Positions 1-9,136 are shown, counted from the first letter of the stretch. The stretch is 36,077 nt of DNA from Candidatus Gastranaerophilales bacterium (GCA_028282645.1 JANQHM010000176.1:1-36077); one strand, 5' to 3'. Numbers and translations: made by a program. The notes: generated by a model from the sequence alone, not told the origin.

Positions 1-3
1 CGT

Positions 4-99
4 TGATAATGATTTTATCAATGTTAAACCCTCCCTAGTATACATATACATGAGGAAGGTTCTTTATTCAAGTACTTTTTTTTCTTTGCTATATCTCTA
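4..99 (+). repeat. Left copy of the terminal inverted repeat
   Basis: This sequence matches the reverse complement of 35982-36077 with a single internal mismatch (GAGGAAGG here, GAGGAGGG at the right end). It begins with the imperfect palindrome TGATAATGATTTTATCA. It contains a hairpin-forming part with arms AACCCTCC and GGAAGGTT around an AT-rich spacer; in the right copy the arms pair perfectly. Similarity stops within a few bases of position 100. The two copies may be a dispersed repeat at which an assembly broke, or a real inverted repeat bounding the segment. Confidence 0.9.
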
Positions 100-135
100 A
101 ATAAAGCTGGATATATTCTGAAAAGAGTAATCTGA

Positions 136-312
136 AATTTAATAAAGAAAAACCACAAGCTAAAAAACTTAAAATTGGCAGAAAACCTTGCAAAGAGATC
201 ACCCAAGATTTTATCAGCAATTTTACATACAGTAGTAGCAGCCCCTGCTGTTATTGTCGGTGCAATTTTAGGAACTGCTACTGCTAAATTTGTTAAAAAT
301 AAGGAAAAATAG
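136..312 (+). pseudogene. Possible 5'-truncated small membrane protein remnant
   Basis: An open frame runs from just after a TGA at 133-135 to a TAG at 310-312, but contains no ATG. The only usual alternative start is TTG at 175, which would give 45 residues. The encoded C-terminus has a hydrophobic, alanine/valine-rich segment (ILSAILHTVVAAPAVIVGAI) followed by a lysine-rich tail, a layout that resembles the end of the small protein at 14997-15422. DNA just upstream (about 122-140) resembles the end of the dispersed repeat found at 14.8 and 17.0 kb, so the 5' part of a gene may have been lost. It could equally be non-coding. The gene beyond it (tolC-like, minus) converges on it. Confidence 0.3.
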
Positions 313-319
313 TTATATA

Positions 320-1669
320 TCAAGTGTTTTCATTGTCTTCCGGTAATATTTTACCAATAGCTCTTTCCAATGCGGCAACCGCAACATTATAATCGTGTAA
401 TGCTCTGTAATATTGTAATTTTACATTTCTGTAAGTTAACTCAGCATCTTTTAATTCAATAGGATCACCCTCGCCAACGTTGTATCGTCCGCTGGCAAGA
501 TCATAGCTTTCTTTAGCTTGTTTTAAAGCTACTTTTGCAACAGGTATTTTTCTTTGTGACTCTATAAAGTTAACATGTGCCTCTTTTATTTCGTAATAAA
601 TATTCTGTCTTACGGTCTCAGCTTCCATTAAGTCTTTTTGATATTCAGCTTTAGCCTCATCTACCTGTTTTTTTATTGAATATGCGTTAAATACAGGAAT
701 TTGAAAGCTAAAGCCAAGGTTCCACCCGGGATCAATATTAGAATTGGTACCTTGTACCGAATACCCTGCAGATCCTTTTAAATCAGGAAAATAAATTTTA
801 TTTGCCAGGCTGATATATTTTTTATCAGCATTTGTTTTAATTACTGCTGATTTATAATCAGGTCGCTTTTCATAAGCAATATTTAAGGCTTCATCAAAAT
901 TATACTGTTTTTCTTTATATTCAAGCTTGTCTTTTAAAGTATATTCAGGCGGCGCAGATATACCCATAGCCCTGTTAAGGTTTGCAATAGCCACGTCAAT
1001 ATAGTTATCCGCCTGAATTAGTTGTAGCCTGGCGTTGCTTAAATTTACCTCAGCGGTAAGAACATCTATTTTAGGCCTTGTTCCTACTTTATAAAAAGCC
1101 TTTGCCCTTTCCAGGTGTTGTTTATATACTTTAACAGATTCAATTATTACTTTTTTATTATGATAAGTTAATAATAATTGGTAATAAGCCTTCTTAACAT
1201 CAAAAACAATATTATTTTTAGTTGTTTTTAACTGATGTTTAGAAATATTATGATAATCTTTACTAATAGCTATGGTAGTCCCGGTTTTACCAAAATCACT
1301 AATCAGCTGATTTACGGATATTCCGCCCAGTTCGTAAGAATTAAATGAGTTATCATTAGTAAAGTTTCTGTTTTGCCTTGTGATAGAACTGTTTAACCTT
1401 GAAAAACCGGTAGATAAAGATAGCTTGGGAAAATGCCTACTTTTTTCTATACCTATTTTACTGTTAAATATATGTGTATTGCTTATTGCCGCTTTGATTG
1501 CAGGACTGTTATTCAATGCAATATTAATACATCTGAACATAGTCAAGTTTGCATTTTTTTCTATGCCGCTTTTTATAACACTAACTTTTTTTTCTTCTGC
1601 TATTGAACTTCCAGCGGCTATATTAATTAAAAGAACAAGTATAACCAGTTTATTAATTAACTTTCTCAT
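320..1669 (-). CDS. TolC-family outer membrane efflux protein
   Basis: This is the outer-membrane channel of the tripartite efflux pump encoded just upstream. The product is 449 residues from ATG 1669, with a signal peptide (MRKLINKLVILVLLINIAAG) followed by two OEP repeats rich in coiled-coil helix, e.g. VDVLTAEVNLSNARLQL-type segments and the matching repeat near the C-terminus (SYDLASGRYNVGEGDPIELKDAEL is its core). A longer reading frame extends to 1714, but ATG 1669 is preferred because GAGGGG sits six bases before it and the signal peptide starts there. The start overlaps the end of the permease gene by 17 bases, which implies translational coupling. Length is normal for the family. Confidence 0.93.
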   Translation of the reverse strand: MRKLINKLVILVLLINIAAGSSIAEEKKVSVIKSGIEKNANLTMFRCINIALNNSPAIKAAISNTHIFNSKIGIEKSRHFPKLSLSTGFSRLNSSITRQNRNFTNDNSFNSYELGGISVNQLISDFGKTGTTIAISKDYHNISKHQLKTTKNNIVFDVKKAYYQLLLTYHNKKVIIESVKVYKQHLERAKAFYKVGTRPKIDVLTAEVNLSNARLQLIQADNYIDVAIANLNRAMGISAPPEYTLKDKLEYKEKQYNFDEALNIAYEKRPDYKSAVIKTNADKKYISLANKIYFPDLKGSAGYSVQGTNSNIDPGWNLGFSFQIPVFNAYSIKKQVDEAKAEYQKDLMEAETVRQNIYYEIKEAHVNFIESQRKIPVAKVALKQAKESYDLASGRYNVGEGDPIELKDAELTYRNVKLQYYRALHDYNVAVAALERAIGKILPEDNENT

Positions 1670-4600
1670 ATACAACCCCTCTTTCTTGTATATTAAAATT
1701 ATTATTACTGTCATTATTACTGCTAAAATATTCTTTTATAGATTGAATTAAAGCATATATCGCCGGAACTAAAAATGTTCCTATCACGGCAGCGGCTATC
1801 ATTCCGCCAAAAACCGCAATACCTATAGAGCGTCTGCTTTCAGCACCTGCCCCCATGGCTGTAACCAAAGGTATGATACTAAAGATAAATGACAATACTG
1901 TCATCATAACAGCTCTGAATCTTAACTTTGCTGCAGTTATTGCGGCTTCCTTTATAGGCATACCGTTTTCTCTTTGTTTTTTAGCAAATTCAACTATAAG
2001 AATAGCATGCTTTGTTGCCATACCAATCAGCATAACCAAACCAATTTGTGAGTACATATTCAAGCTCCCTCCGGTAAAAAACATCGCCATTAGTCCTCCC
2101 AAAATTGCAACAGGGGCGACCAATATTACCGCAAAAGGTATTGTCCAGCTCTCATATAGAGCGACAAGAAATAAATAAACAAATACTATTGCCAATCCTA
2201 AGATAAGAAATGTTTGGCCGGAAGATTCTTTTTCCTGTTTTGATGTCCCGGACCAGGTATAAGCGTAACCTTTCGGTAATATTTTTCCAGCAAGTTCTTC
2301 CATAGCTGTTAATGCCTGGCCGGAACTAGTGCCAAAAGCAGCAGCACCTTTGATACTTACTGATCTGAATAAGTTATATCTGCTTAATTTTCGTGGACCC
2401 ACTTTAGAATCTAAATTTACCAAAACATTAAGCGGCAGCATTTTACCGTCTTTGTTTCTTACATATAGGTTGCTTATATCGTTGAGAGAATTTCTGAATT
2501 GTTTGTCCGCCTGCATTTTTACCTGAAATACCCGCCCAAGCTTGTTAAAATCATTAACATACAGTGAACCCAATTGTACTCCAAGCGTGTTATATATATC
2601 AGAGATGGGAACGCCTTGAGCCAAAGCTTTTTCTCTATCTACATCAACAAACACCTGTGGCAAATTTGCCTGATAAGTAGTAAAAACTCTTTGTAATCGG
2701 GGATCTGTATTAGCTGCAAATATTAGCTTCCAAGCTACTTCTGCCAGTTCTTGAGGGGTGTGATCACCTATATCCTGCAACATAAAGTCAAATCCGCCAA
2801 ACATACTCAATCCGGTTATGGCCGGGGGGACAAACGCAAAAAGGTTACCCTCTTCTAGCATGCCGTATCTTCCGTATATTTGGCCAAGTATTGCTTTTAA
2901 TGATTTATCAGGTGTTGTTCTTTTATCCCAAGGTTCTAATATAGCAATAATAATAGCTGAATTAGAGCCGTCCCATCCGCAATGGCCTATTACTCTACTG
3001 ATACCGGAGATTTGTTGTATGCCTGCTTCTACTTTTTTAGATACTTCGCTGGTTCTTTGCAAAGATGCACCATCAGGTAATTGTAAACTGGCTAATATTA
3101 CCCCTTGATCTTCCTGTGGTAAAAAGCCGGCAGGTACAAATTTGAATAATGCAACACTGCTACCTATTAACATAGCAAGTGTTAATACAATAACAACAGG
3201 CCTTTTAACAAGGTCTTTAGCTATATCAAGATAAAGTTTAGTAACATAGTCGAATAATACATTAAACCAGCCGAATAATTTTTTGCTGGCGCTTGTTTTA
3301 CTGGTTTTTATCATGGTTGCACATAATGCCGGAGCAAGTGTAAGAGCTATTAAAGAAGATATAGTAACTGCTATAGATATAGAAGAGGCAAAGTGTTTAT
3401 ATAGCTTACCGGAAATGCCGGGAAGAAAAGCAACAGGTACAAATACTGCCAACAATACTGCTGTGGTTGCAATAATCGCACCGCTGACTTCTTCCATTGT
3501 TTTAAGTGCGGCTTCTTTTGGTTTTAAACCTTTTTCCAGGTGTCTTTGAACGTTTTCGATAACAACGATTGCGTCATCAACTACAATACCTACTGCCAGC
3601 ACTAATCCGAACATTGTAAGAGTATTAATAGTAAACCCTAGAGCCTGCAATGCTGCAAATGTACCTATTATGGATACAGGTATAGCAACAACAGGAATCA
3701 AAGTAGCTCTGCTATTTTGTAGAAATACAAAAGTAACGCCAGCGACCAGTAATAATGCTACTAATAGCGTTATTACCAACTCTTTTAGCGATTCTTTTAT
3801 AAACTTTGTATCATTCCATACCGTGTTAACCTCTATGCCTTCCGGGAAGTTTTTTGATAAAATTTTAACCTCTTTTATTACTCTGTCTGCGACATCTATT
3901 GCATTAGCATCACTTAGTTGAGTAACTGATAAAGCAATTATATCTTTTGAGTCTACTCTGCCGAATGAGCTATAAGATGTAGCCCCGAGTTCTACTTTTG
4001 CTATATCTTTTAATCTGACTAGTGAACCATCTTTATTTGCTCTTATAATTATATTTTCAAATTCTTGAGGGCTTTTGAACCTGCCCTTTGTAATTATAGG
4101 AAAATTAAATTGCTGGTCTTTATACATAGGCTCTTGCCCGATACTTCCTACAGCAACCTGAACGTTTTGGGTTCTTATTGCATTTTTTACGTCACTGACT
4201 GTAAGTCCGAGGCCGGCCATTTTTTCAGGGTTTGTCCAGATTCTCATACTATAATCCTTTACCCCGAACAATGTAACTTCAGCGACCCCGGGCAGTCTTG
4301 CAATTTTATCTTTCAACTGAATTGAAGCAAAGTTATGCAAAAACAAGCCATCATATTGATTGCTTTTTGAACTTACACTTAGAACCAGTATACCCGGCCC
4401 CCCTACGGTTTGTTTTACTACAAGTCCTTGCCTTTTTACTTCTTCTGGCAATCTGGGGGTGGCAAGAGAAAGCCTATTTTGAACGTTTACAACTGCCATA
4501 TCAGGGTCAGTGCCAACTTTAAAAAATACACTTAAGCTATACACTCCGTTAGAGCTTGAAGATTCCATATATAACATATCTTCAACACCATTAATCTCTG

Positions 4601-4802
4601 ATTCTATGGGTGCAGCAATTGTTTCTTCGATAACTTCTGCGTTAGCTCCGGGATATGCTGTTCTTACTACAACCTGTGGAGGTGTAATTAAAGGGTATTT
4701 TTCAAGAGGCAAAAGTGTCATGGATATTAAACCTACCAAGACTATCAGCATAGATATTACTACTGCAAATCTTGGTCTAAAAATAAAGAACTTACTGAAC
4801 AT
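1653..4802 (-). CDS. RND multidrug efflux permease, AcrB/HAE1 family
   Basis: This is the inner-membrane proton-driven pump that exports drugs or other amphiphiles through the TolC channel. The 1049 residues equal the length of E. coli AcrB. The N-terminus reads MFSKFFIFRPRFAVVISMLI as in this family, followed by the porter-domain motif YPGANAEVIEETIAAPIE. The proton-relay transmembrane segment has the expected aspartate pair (VGIVVDDAIVVIENV, about residue 405), and the paired lysine is in LIGMATKHAILIVEFAK near residue 940. The gene overlaps the upstream membrane fusion gene by 11 bases and the downstream tolC gene by 17, so the three are one transcription unit. The substrate cannot be told from sequence. 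Confidence 0.96.
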   Translation of the reverse strand: MFSKFFIFRPRFAVVISMLIVLVGLISMTLLPLEKYPLITPPQVVVRTAYPGANAEVIEETIAAPIESEINGVEDMLYMESSSSNGVYSLSVFFKVGTDPDMAVVNVQNRLSLATPRLPEEVKRQGLVVKQTVGGPGILVLSVSSKSNQYDGLFLHNFASIQLKDKIARLPGVAEVTLFGVKDYSMRIWTNPEKMAGLGLTVSDVKNAIRTQNVQVAVGSIGQEPMYKDQQFNFPIITKGRFKSPQEFENIIIRANKDGSLVRLKDIAKVELGATSYSSFGRVDSKDIIALSVTQLSDANAIDVADRVIKEVKILSKNFPEGIEVNTVWNDTKFIKESLKELVITLLVALLLVAGVTFVFLQNSRATLIPVVAIPVSIIGTFAALQALGFTINTLTMFGLVLAVGIVVDDAIVVIENVQRHLEKGLKPKEAALKTMEEVSGAIIATTAVLLAVFVPVAFLPGISGKLYKHFASSISIAVTISSLIALTLAPALCATMIKTSKTSASKKLFGWFNVLFDYVTKLYLDIAKDLVKRPVVIVLTLAMLIGSSVALFKFVPAGFLPQEDQGVILASLQLPDGASLQRTSEVSKKVEAGIQQISGISRVIGHCGWDGSNSAIIIAILEPWDKRTTPDKSLKAILGQIYGRYGMLEEGNLFAFVPPAITGLSMFGGFDFMLQDIGDHTPQELAEVAWKLIFAANTDPRLQRVFTTYQANLPQVFVDVDREKALAQGVPISDIYNTLGVQLGSLYVNDFNKLGRVFQVKMQADKQFRNSLNDISNLYVRNKDGKMLPLNVLVNLDSKVGPRKLSRYNLFRSVSIKGAAAFGTSSGQALTAMEELAGKILPKGYAYTWSGTSKQEKESSGQTFLILGLAIVFVYLFLVALYESWTIPFAVILVAPVAILGGLMAMFFTGGSLNMYSQIGLVMLIGMATKHAILIVEFAKKQRENGMPIKEAAITAAKLRFRAVMMTVLSFIFSIIPLVTAMGAGAESRRSIGIAVFGGMIAAAVIGTFLVPAIYALIQSIKEYFSSNNDSNNNFNIQERGVVYEKVN

Positions 4803-5967
4803 TAGCAGCCTCCTTTTTCTTCATAGGCATTTTAGGCATTTGGGAGGCTAGCATTACAGGCATTTGCGGCCTGATTTTCAAAAGACCGGAGCCTATAATT
4901 TTATCACCGGCTTTTAGGCCTTCTTTTACAATCCAGTAAGTCTCGTGTTCGCCTTCAATTTTTATTCTTTTTATTTCAACAATGTTATTTTTTCCTAGTG
5001 TATAAACATATTTGCCCACACCGTCTTCTAAAACCAAAGCTTGCTGAACAACAACTTTAAGTGTTGGGATATTGTTATATAACAATACATTTACGTATTG
5101 TCCAGGGATTAACAGATTAGCAGAATTTTTAAACTCTGCTCTTAATTTAATAGTGCCGGTTGTTTCGTCTATTTGATTATCGGAAAAATTTAGAATGCCC
5201 TTAGTATCAAACTTAGTACCGTCAGAAAATTTTAAGCCAACTTTTAAATTATTATTTTTTTTGTGTTTTTTACCAGTTAATTTGTATTTTGTATAATCTA
5301 TAGCCGGTACGTTAAAACTTACATTAACAGGGTTGAACTTTACAATAGATGCAAGTGCCCCGGATTGAGGACCTACATAGTTGCCCAGTGTAATATTAAC
5401 GCTGCCTATTTTTCCGTTAATTGGAGAATAAATTTCAGTGTAACCTAAGTTTATCTCAGCTTGTCTTAATCTGGCAATTTTAGCTTTAATACTGGCTTGA
5501 GACTTTTGAACGGCTGCAAGGCTATTATCATATTTTGATTTGCTTATATAATCATTTTTTATTAACTCTTCTGCTCTAGTTAGATTCTTTTTTAATTCTT
5601 CTAAAGCAGCTTTTTCTTTTAAAATATCAGCTTCTGCTCTTTCTACAGCCGCTATATATTCTTTTTGCTCAATTCTATAGAGTAAATCGCCCTTTTTGAT
5701 TATTTGACCTTCTTTAAAATATCTTTTATCAAGATATCCTTTGACCCTAGCCCTTATATCAACTTTATCCTGGGTTTTTACTCTTCCTACATATTCTTTA
5801 ACCTCAATAATATTTTGTTCTTTTATTGTTTCTAATTTAACAACAGGAGGAGGCATTTTAGACATTTGCTGCATTTGTTGCGATTTCATTTGCTTCATTG
5901 ATATAGCATGGTTAATACCAAAGCCTAATGCCCCTAAAATAATTAAAATAACTATAATTTTTTTCAT
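4792..5967 (-). CDS. RND efflux membrane fusion protein (AcrA/MexA type)
   Basis: This is the periplasmic adaptor linking the RND permease to TolC; 391 residues. A short N-terminal hydrophobic anchor (KKIIVILIILGALGFGI) is followed by a Met/Gln-rich stretch and no lipobox cysteine, so it is probably anchored by a transmembrane segment rather than by lipid. The barrel-sandwich (lipoyl-like) halves are seen in VDIRARVKGYLDKRYFKEGQ and YTEIYSPINGKIGSVNI, separated by a coiled-coil hairpin (ERAEADILKEKAALEELKKN). The beta-barrel and membrane-proximal domains follow. An AGAGGATAGG ribosome site precedes the ATG. It lies 44 bases after the repressor gene and overlaps the permease gene. Confidence 0.94.
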   Translation of the reverse strand: MKKIIVILIILGALGFGINHAISMKQMKSQQMQQMSKMPPPVVKLETIKEQNIIEVKEYVGRVKTQDKVDIRARVKGYLDKRYFKEGQIIKKGDLLYRIEQKEYIAAVERAEADILKEKAALEELKKNLTRAEELIKNDYISKSKYDNSLAAVQKSQASIKAKIARLRQAEINLGYTEIYSPINGKIGSVNITLGNYVGPQSGALASIVKFNPVNVSFNVPAIDYTKYKLTGKKHKKNNNLKVGLKFSDGTKFDTKGILNFSDNQIDETTGTIKLRAEFKNSANLLIPGQYVNVLLYNNIPTLKVVVQQALVLEDGVGKYVYTLGKNNIVEIKRIKIEGEHETYWIVKEGLKAGDKIIGSGLLKIRPQMPVMLASQMPKMPMKKKEAANVQ

Positions 5968-6011
5968 TAACCTATCCTCTTTTTACCAATACCTTTTAAT
6001 TCATTATTGAA

Positions 6012-6644
6012 TTAATTGGACTTTATATCATTTATACCCGCTTTCATAAAGCTTACTGATCTATTCACAAGTTGATCTATCTGTTCTTTGCTTGGCTGTT
6101 CGCTGCCAAATAGCTTATGTTTTACACCTATACCTTTGCATAAGAACATAGTTTGAGCTATTACTTCCATACAACAAAAGTTAACGTCAAATTCATCTGC
6201 ATCATTACCAAGCAAGCCTTTCATTATATTTTTAATGATTTGATAATGGGGTTCTAGCACATTTTTCATAATATAATCTTTAACTTCTAATGTATAAGCT
6301 ATATTTTCTTCATTTGATAATATTTTGTAGAACCAGCTGTCTTTTTCGTTACTAAATATTGAAGATAATCTTGATCTAACCAGTTCGGTTAGTTGATCTT
6401 CCGGCTTATATTGTTTTATATTTTTTAAAAATTTATATACATTGGTAAACTCATAAGCTTTAACGCAGGCTTCTTTAAACAAGTTTTCTTTATTTCCAAA
6501 GTAATAGTTAACAGAAACCTGATAAGTATTTGCTTCTTTACAAATATCCCTAATTGTAGTAGATTTATAGCCTTTTTCCGCAAATAGCTTACAAGCAACT
6601 TCCAGAATTTCTTCCCTAGCGTTTTTTTCTAAAATTTCGTTCAT
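6012..6644 (-). CDS. TetR/AcrR-family transcriptional repressor of the efflux operon
   Basis: Two-domain TetR regulator of 210 residues. The N-terminal helix-turn-helix is typical (REEILEVACKLFAEKGYKST, then TYQVSVNYYFGNKENLFKEA). The C-terminal ligand-binding domain is divergent and holds several cysteines. The frame is open to 6710, where TTG could start, but that codon is the -35 element of the promoter described here, so ATG 6644 is preferred. The gene is first in the order repressor, fusion protein, permease, tolC. A 10-2-10 palindrome overlaps its promoter, the usual autoregulatory arrangement in which ligand binding releases the repressor. Confidence 0.92.
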   Translation of the reverse strand: MNEILEKNAREEILEVACKLFAEKGYKSTTIRDICKEANTYQVSVNYYFGNKENLFKEACVKAYEFTNVYKFLKNIKQYKPEDQLTELVRSRLSSIFSNEKDSWFYKILSNEENIAYTLEVKDYIMKNVLEPHYQIIKNIMKGLLGNDADEFDVNFCCMEVIAQTMFLCKGIGVKHKLFGSEQPSKEQIDQLVNRSVSFMKAGINDIKSN

Positions 6645-6671
6645 ATTTAGTTCCAATTTTTTAAAATGTTT

Positions 6672-6693
6672 GTATAATACAGTTGTATTATGC
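6672..6693 (-). promoter_or_regulatory. Palindromic operator for the TetR-family repressor
   Basis: The half-sites GTATAATACA and TGTATTATGC are inverted repeats around a 2-base centre, with one mismatch in ten. The site lies 28 bases upstream of ATG 6644 and covers the -10 region of the only good promoter in front of the operon. The repressor encoded immediately downstream is the obvious candidate ligand. Confidence 0.8.
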
Positions 6694-6710
6694 AAGCGTA
6701 TTAATGTCAA
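6682..6710 (-). promoter_or_regulatory. Sigma-70-type promoter of the efflux operon
   Basis: On the minus strand a perfect -35 TTGACA (6710-6705) is followed after 17 bases by TACAAC (6687-6682), which matches four of six -10 positions. The -10 lies inside the palindromic operator, so bound repressor would block polymerase. Confidence 0.65.
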
Positions 6711-7044
6711 GTCTAAAATTTTTAAGTCTGTAATATTAATTTATAAATATTTTAAACGCTAAACTTTATTGCTTAAAAATCAAGCAATAAGTTAAAAAAA
6801 GAGTAACCTAAAATTTAATTTAAAACCTGTATTAAATTTTAAGAAATATAAAACCACAGCTAAAAAAATAAAAGCTCCACAGCCTTAATTTAGGAATGTC
6901 CCTTGTGTTTTTTATTTTGCCAAAAAGAGTTTATGATTTTCGAAAATATATATTTTTAATTATAATGCCGTATTATTTAAAATACAATCGTTTTTGATGC
7001 CACTTTTTACAATATTTAACTTTTCAAAAATGCATTTCTTAAAA

Positions 7045-7077
7045 AAGAAAAAACAGGATTTTTTCCTGTTTTTTCTT
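7045..7077. terminator. Intrinsic terminator, probably bidirectional
   Basis: A 14-bp perfect stem (AAGAAAAAACAGGA with TCCTGTTTTTTCTT) closes a five-T loop. It is U-rich on the plus-strand 3' arm and flanked by A-runs, so it would work in either direction. It is the second hairpin downstream of the prepilin-like gene at 7263-8942. Confidence 0.7.
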
Positions 7078-7187
7078 GAAGGGTTTTTTATAATTTATTC
7101 AACTTTAGAGGGAGAAAGCTTTTTTTGATTAAATTAACAAAAAGTTACTTAAATATAAAATTAATATATATATTAAAAATAAAAACA

Positions 7188-7215
7188 AAAGACAGGAATA
7201 GGTCCCTGTCTTTTG
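7188..7215 (-). terminator. Terminator of the first prepilin-like gene
   Basis: The stem AAAAGACAGG/CCTGTCTTTT encloses an 8-base loop, about 50 bases past the stop of the minus-strand gene. The same stem follows the paralogous gene at 9088-9119, with the loop in inverted orientation. Confidence 0.75.
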
Positions 7216-7262
7216 CATTTGTAAGTAATTTTATATGGTGTATTTAAATATTACATACTAAC

Positions 7263-8942
7263 TTATGGCTTGATCCCAGTCCTTTCATTGATGTTATTAG
7301 TGCCGTTTGGTTTATCTTTATAATCAGACGAGTCAGTAGTATTCATAGGGTCAGTAGTATCATTAAGGTCATCAGGGTCAATAGAATCAGGTGGCATTTT
7401 TTCTGGTGGAAGTTGATCAACAACCTCAACCGGTTTTTCGTATGCTTTAGGGTCAATTACACATATATTATTTTCTTTTTTTCCATTGAGAGAATCGCAT
7501 AGGGCATCGTTATTATAACTACCTGTAAATATTTCAAAGAAGTTACCTTCTAAATATACTTCTATTTTTTTTGCAATATCATCTTTAACTTCTTGACTTA
7601 TATTTGGGTCATTATAAATTTCTTCTAATTTTTCTTTTATAGCTTTTAATTTAATAATATTGTTCGTTGTTGTATCAGGGTTAGTAATAATATTATATCC
7701 GTTGTTTATAACATCATAGGTACAGCCCCATCCTGTAGTATTACATGTACCTTCATGTTCTGTACCCGGAGCCCCCATTGGGGTTATTCCTGTTGCTGTA
7801 ATTTCGAACCCGAAAAAGTCAACCCCCATATTCTTGTCCTCAAAACTATCTACCGGTCCATTAGTTACCCATAAATTATAACTGCCAGAAGTATTTTTTG
7901 AACCTAGGTACATTTCTTGTCCGTTTGCAAATTTAAACCAACCATTCCATAATTCTTGTGTTATGGACATACTACGCGAGTCCTTTTGTTTTACTGTAAA
8001 AGGAGTGTCATAGCTGGCCTTATCCTCTATATAGGAAACAAGATCAAACTCTTTTTCATCTAAGTAATCCCTAAGTATACGATCAAAGAAATCTTTTTCA
8101 TTAATATCTATTGAACCATCTTTATCGATGATGGTTGCAGAAAGCAGCTGTAACCTATCCCAGCCTTGGATAAAAGTTGTTGTGTCTATACTATCGGCTG
8201 ATGATTCTTCTGGTAAAGATTCAACAATCTCAACAATTTCTTCTAATATTGTTTCTCTACTGTCGATTGTATAAGTAAGCTGTTCACCCATTTTAAGTAA
8301 ATCTTTTGTATAAGTTTTTAACAAACTTTTTTCCGGACCTTCTGGTAGTTGATTAAGAATCTTATTTAACTCTGTATATAAATCTTTTGCAACATCACCT
8401 TCTTTTTTTAAATCTACTGCAATATCCAGATCGTTAATTACTTTAAGCAATGGATCATTTTTTCCACTAACAGTGGCTTCGTCTTTTAGTATGTATTCGT
8501 CTATTGTGTCATTATATATTTTTAGTGCCTGATCTAATCCTGAAGTATGAATATTAGTAGTTTCAGTTATTTTTTGAATTTGAGCAATATATTTTTTGGC
8601 AATATAAGCAAGGTCTTTCATGTTACCGGCGGAACCGTTAGTTTCAATTAACTTTCCACCACCTGAGCTACTTCTTATATAGGCTTCAATAGGTGTTTTT
8701 AAAACCTGGCCGCTAAGAGTTAATTCAGTATTTGTTAATAAACTGGGACTTACTTTGGGAATATCAGCTCTACTGGAATTTGATTCAAACATAGCTAATT
8801 TGCCTTTATCCTGGAATATATTTGAAATGTTATCACCAAAGAGAGCAAAAGAAAAAAATCCGACCAAAAGCACCCCTGCGGTAATTAGGCCTATTTCTGC
8901 AGGAGTGGAGCCGTTTTTGTACTTAAAGTTTTTAATACACAT
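7263..8942 (-). CDS. Large surface protein with class III prepilin-like N-terminus (paralog 1)
   Basis: 559 residues. A short basic leader (MCIKNFKYKNG) precedes STPAEIGLITAGVLLVGFFS, giving a possible prepilin-peptidase cut after Gly11 with Glu at +5, as in Flp/type IVb and type IV pilins, then a ~20-residue hydrophobic helix. A long helical central region (about 60-260) follows. After it comes a section with NGWFKFANGQEMYLG, a VDFFGFEI-like strand and CNTTGWGCTYDVINNGY, reminiscent of the C-terminal part of some pseudopilins. The C-terminus is Pro/Asp/Thr-rich. It is about half identical to the gene at 9137-11041, so the pair arose by tandem duplication. No assembly ATPase or prepilin peptidase is in the window. 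It may be a minor pilin or pseudopilin exposed on the cell; the function is inferred. AAAGGA precedes the ATG. Confidence 0.8.
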   Translation of the reverse strand: MCIKNFKYKNGSTPAEIGLITAGVLLVGFFSFALFGDNISNIFQDKGKLAMFESNSSRADIPKVSPSLLTNTELTLSGQVLKTPIEAYIRSSSGGGKLIETNGSAGNMKDLAYIAKKYIAQIQKITETTNIHTSGLDQALKIYNDTIDEYILKDEATVSGKNDPLLKVINDLDIAVDLKKEGDVAKDLYTELNKILNQLPEGPEKSLLKTYTKDLLKMGEQLTYTIDSRETILEEIVEIVESLPEESSADSIDTTTFIQGWDRLQLLSATIIDKDGSIDINEKDFFDRILRDYLDEKEFDLVSYIEDKASYDTPFTVKQKDSRSMSITQELWNGWFKFANGQEMYLGSKNTSGSYNLWVTNGPVDSFEDKNMGVDFFGFEITATGITPMGAPGTEHEGTCNTTGWGCTYDVINNGYNIITNPDTTTNNIIKLKAIKEKLEEIYNDPNISQEVKDDIAKKIEVYLEGNFFEIFTGSYNNDALCDSLNGKKENNICVIDPKAYEKPVEVVDQLPPEKMPPDSIDPDDLNDTTDPMNTTDSSDYKDKPNGTNNINERTGIKP

Positions 8943-8975
8943 AATATAATCCTTTTCATTATCATGTTTCTATAG

Positions 8976-9005
8976 TTTATATTCCCAAAAATTTGATTTT
9001 TTAAA
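8976..9005 (-). promoter_or_regulatory. Promoter of prepilin-like paralog 1
   Basis: On the minus strand TTTAAA (9005-9000), 18 bases, then TATAAA (8981-8976). The block GGGAATATAAACTATAG around the -10 is identical in front of the paralog at 11.07 kb, while surrounding bases differ. This conservation supports function. Confidence 0.6.
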
Positions 9006-9087
9006 CATTTTTTTTGATTAAATTAACAAAATGTTACCTGAGTATAAAATTAATATATGTATTGCAAATAAATAAATAATAAAAACA

Positions 9088-9119
9088 AAAGACAGGGACC
9101 TATTCCTGTTCCTGTCTTT
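9088..9119 (-). terminator. Terminator of the second prepilin-like gene
   Basis: The stem AAAAGACAGG/CCTGTCTTTT is identical to that at 7188-7215. The 12-base loop contains GACCTATTCC, the reverse complement of the other copy's GGAATAGGTC region, plus six extra bases. It lies just past the stop of the minus-strand gene. Confidence 0.75.
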
Positions 9120-9136
9120 TGCAGTTATAAGTAATT

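Larger units (their letters stand above)
6711..7262. other. Intergenic region between the efflux operon and the prepilin-like genes
   Basis: No gene is visible in these 550 bases. Seen here are a 9-bp AT hairpin (6766-6790, TTATTGCTT/AAGCAATAA), a degenerate sequence about 6800-6835 resembling the 3' end of the repeat family at 14.8 and 17.0 kb, a block (6848-6865, AAACCACAGCTAAAAAA) also found near 150-167, and two terminator hairpins listed separately. Confidence 0.6.

Noticed and set aside
24-323. 99-residue minus-strand frame across the left end
   Set aside because: It is the reverse of the inverted repeat and of the small plus-strand remnant, has a low-complexity Phe/Lys/Ile composition and lacks a ribosome site.
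2818-3108. Several plus-strand open frames inside the RND permease gene
   Set aside because: They are antisense shadows of a gene with full family conservation.
6645-6710. N-terminal extension of the TetR-type repressor from TTG 6710
   Set aside because: The TTG is the -35 hexamer and the extension covers the operator; ATG 6644 has the normal TetR start.
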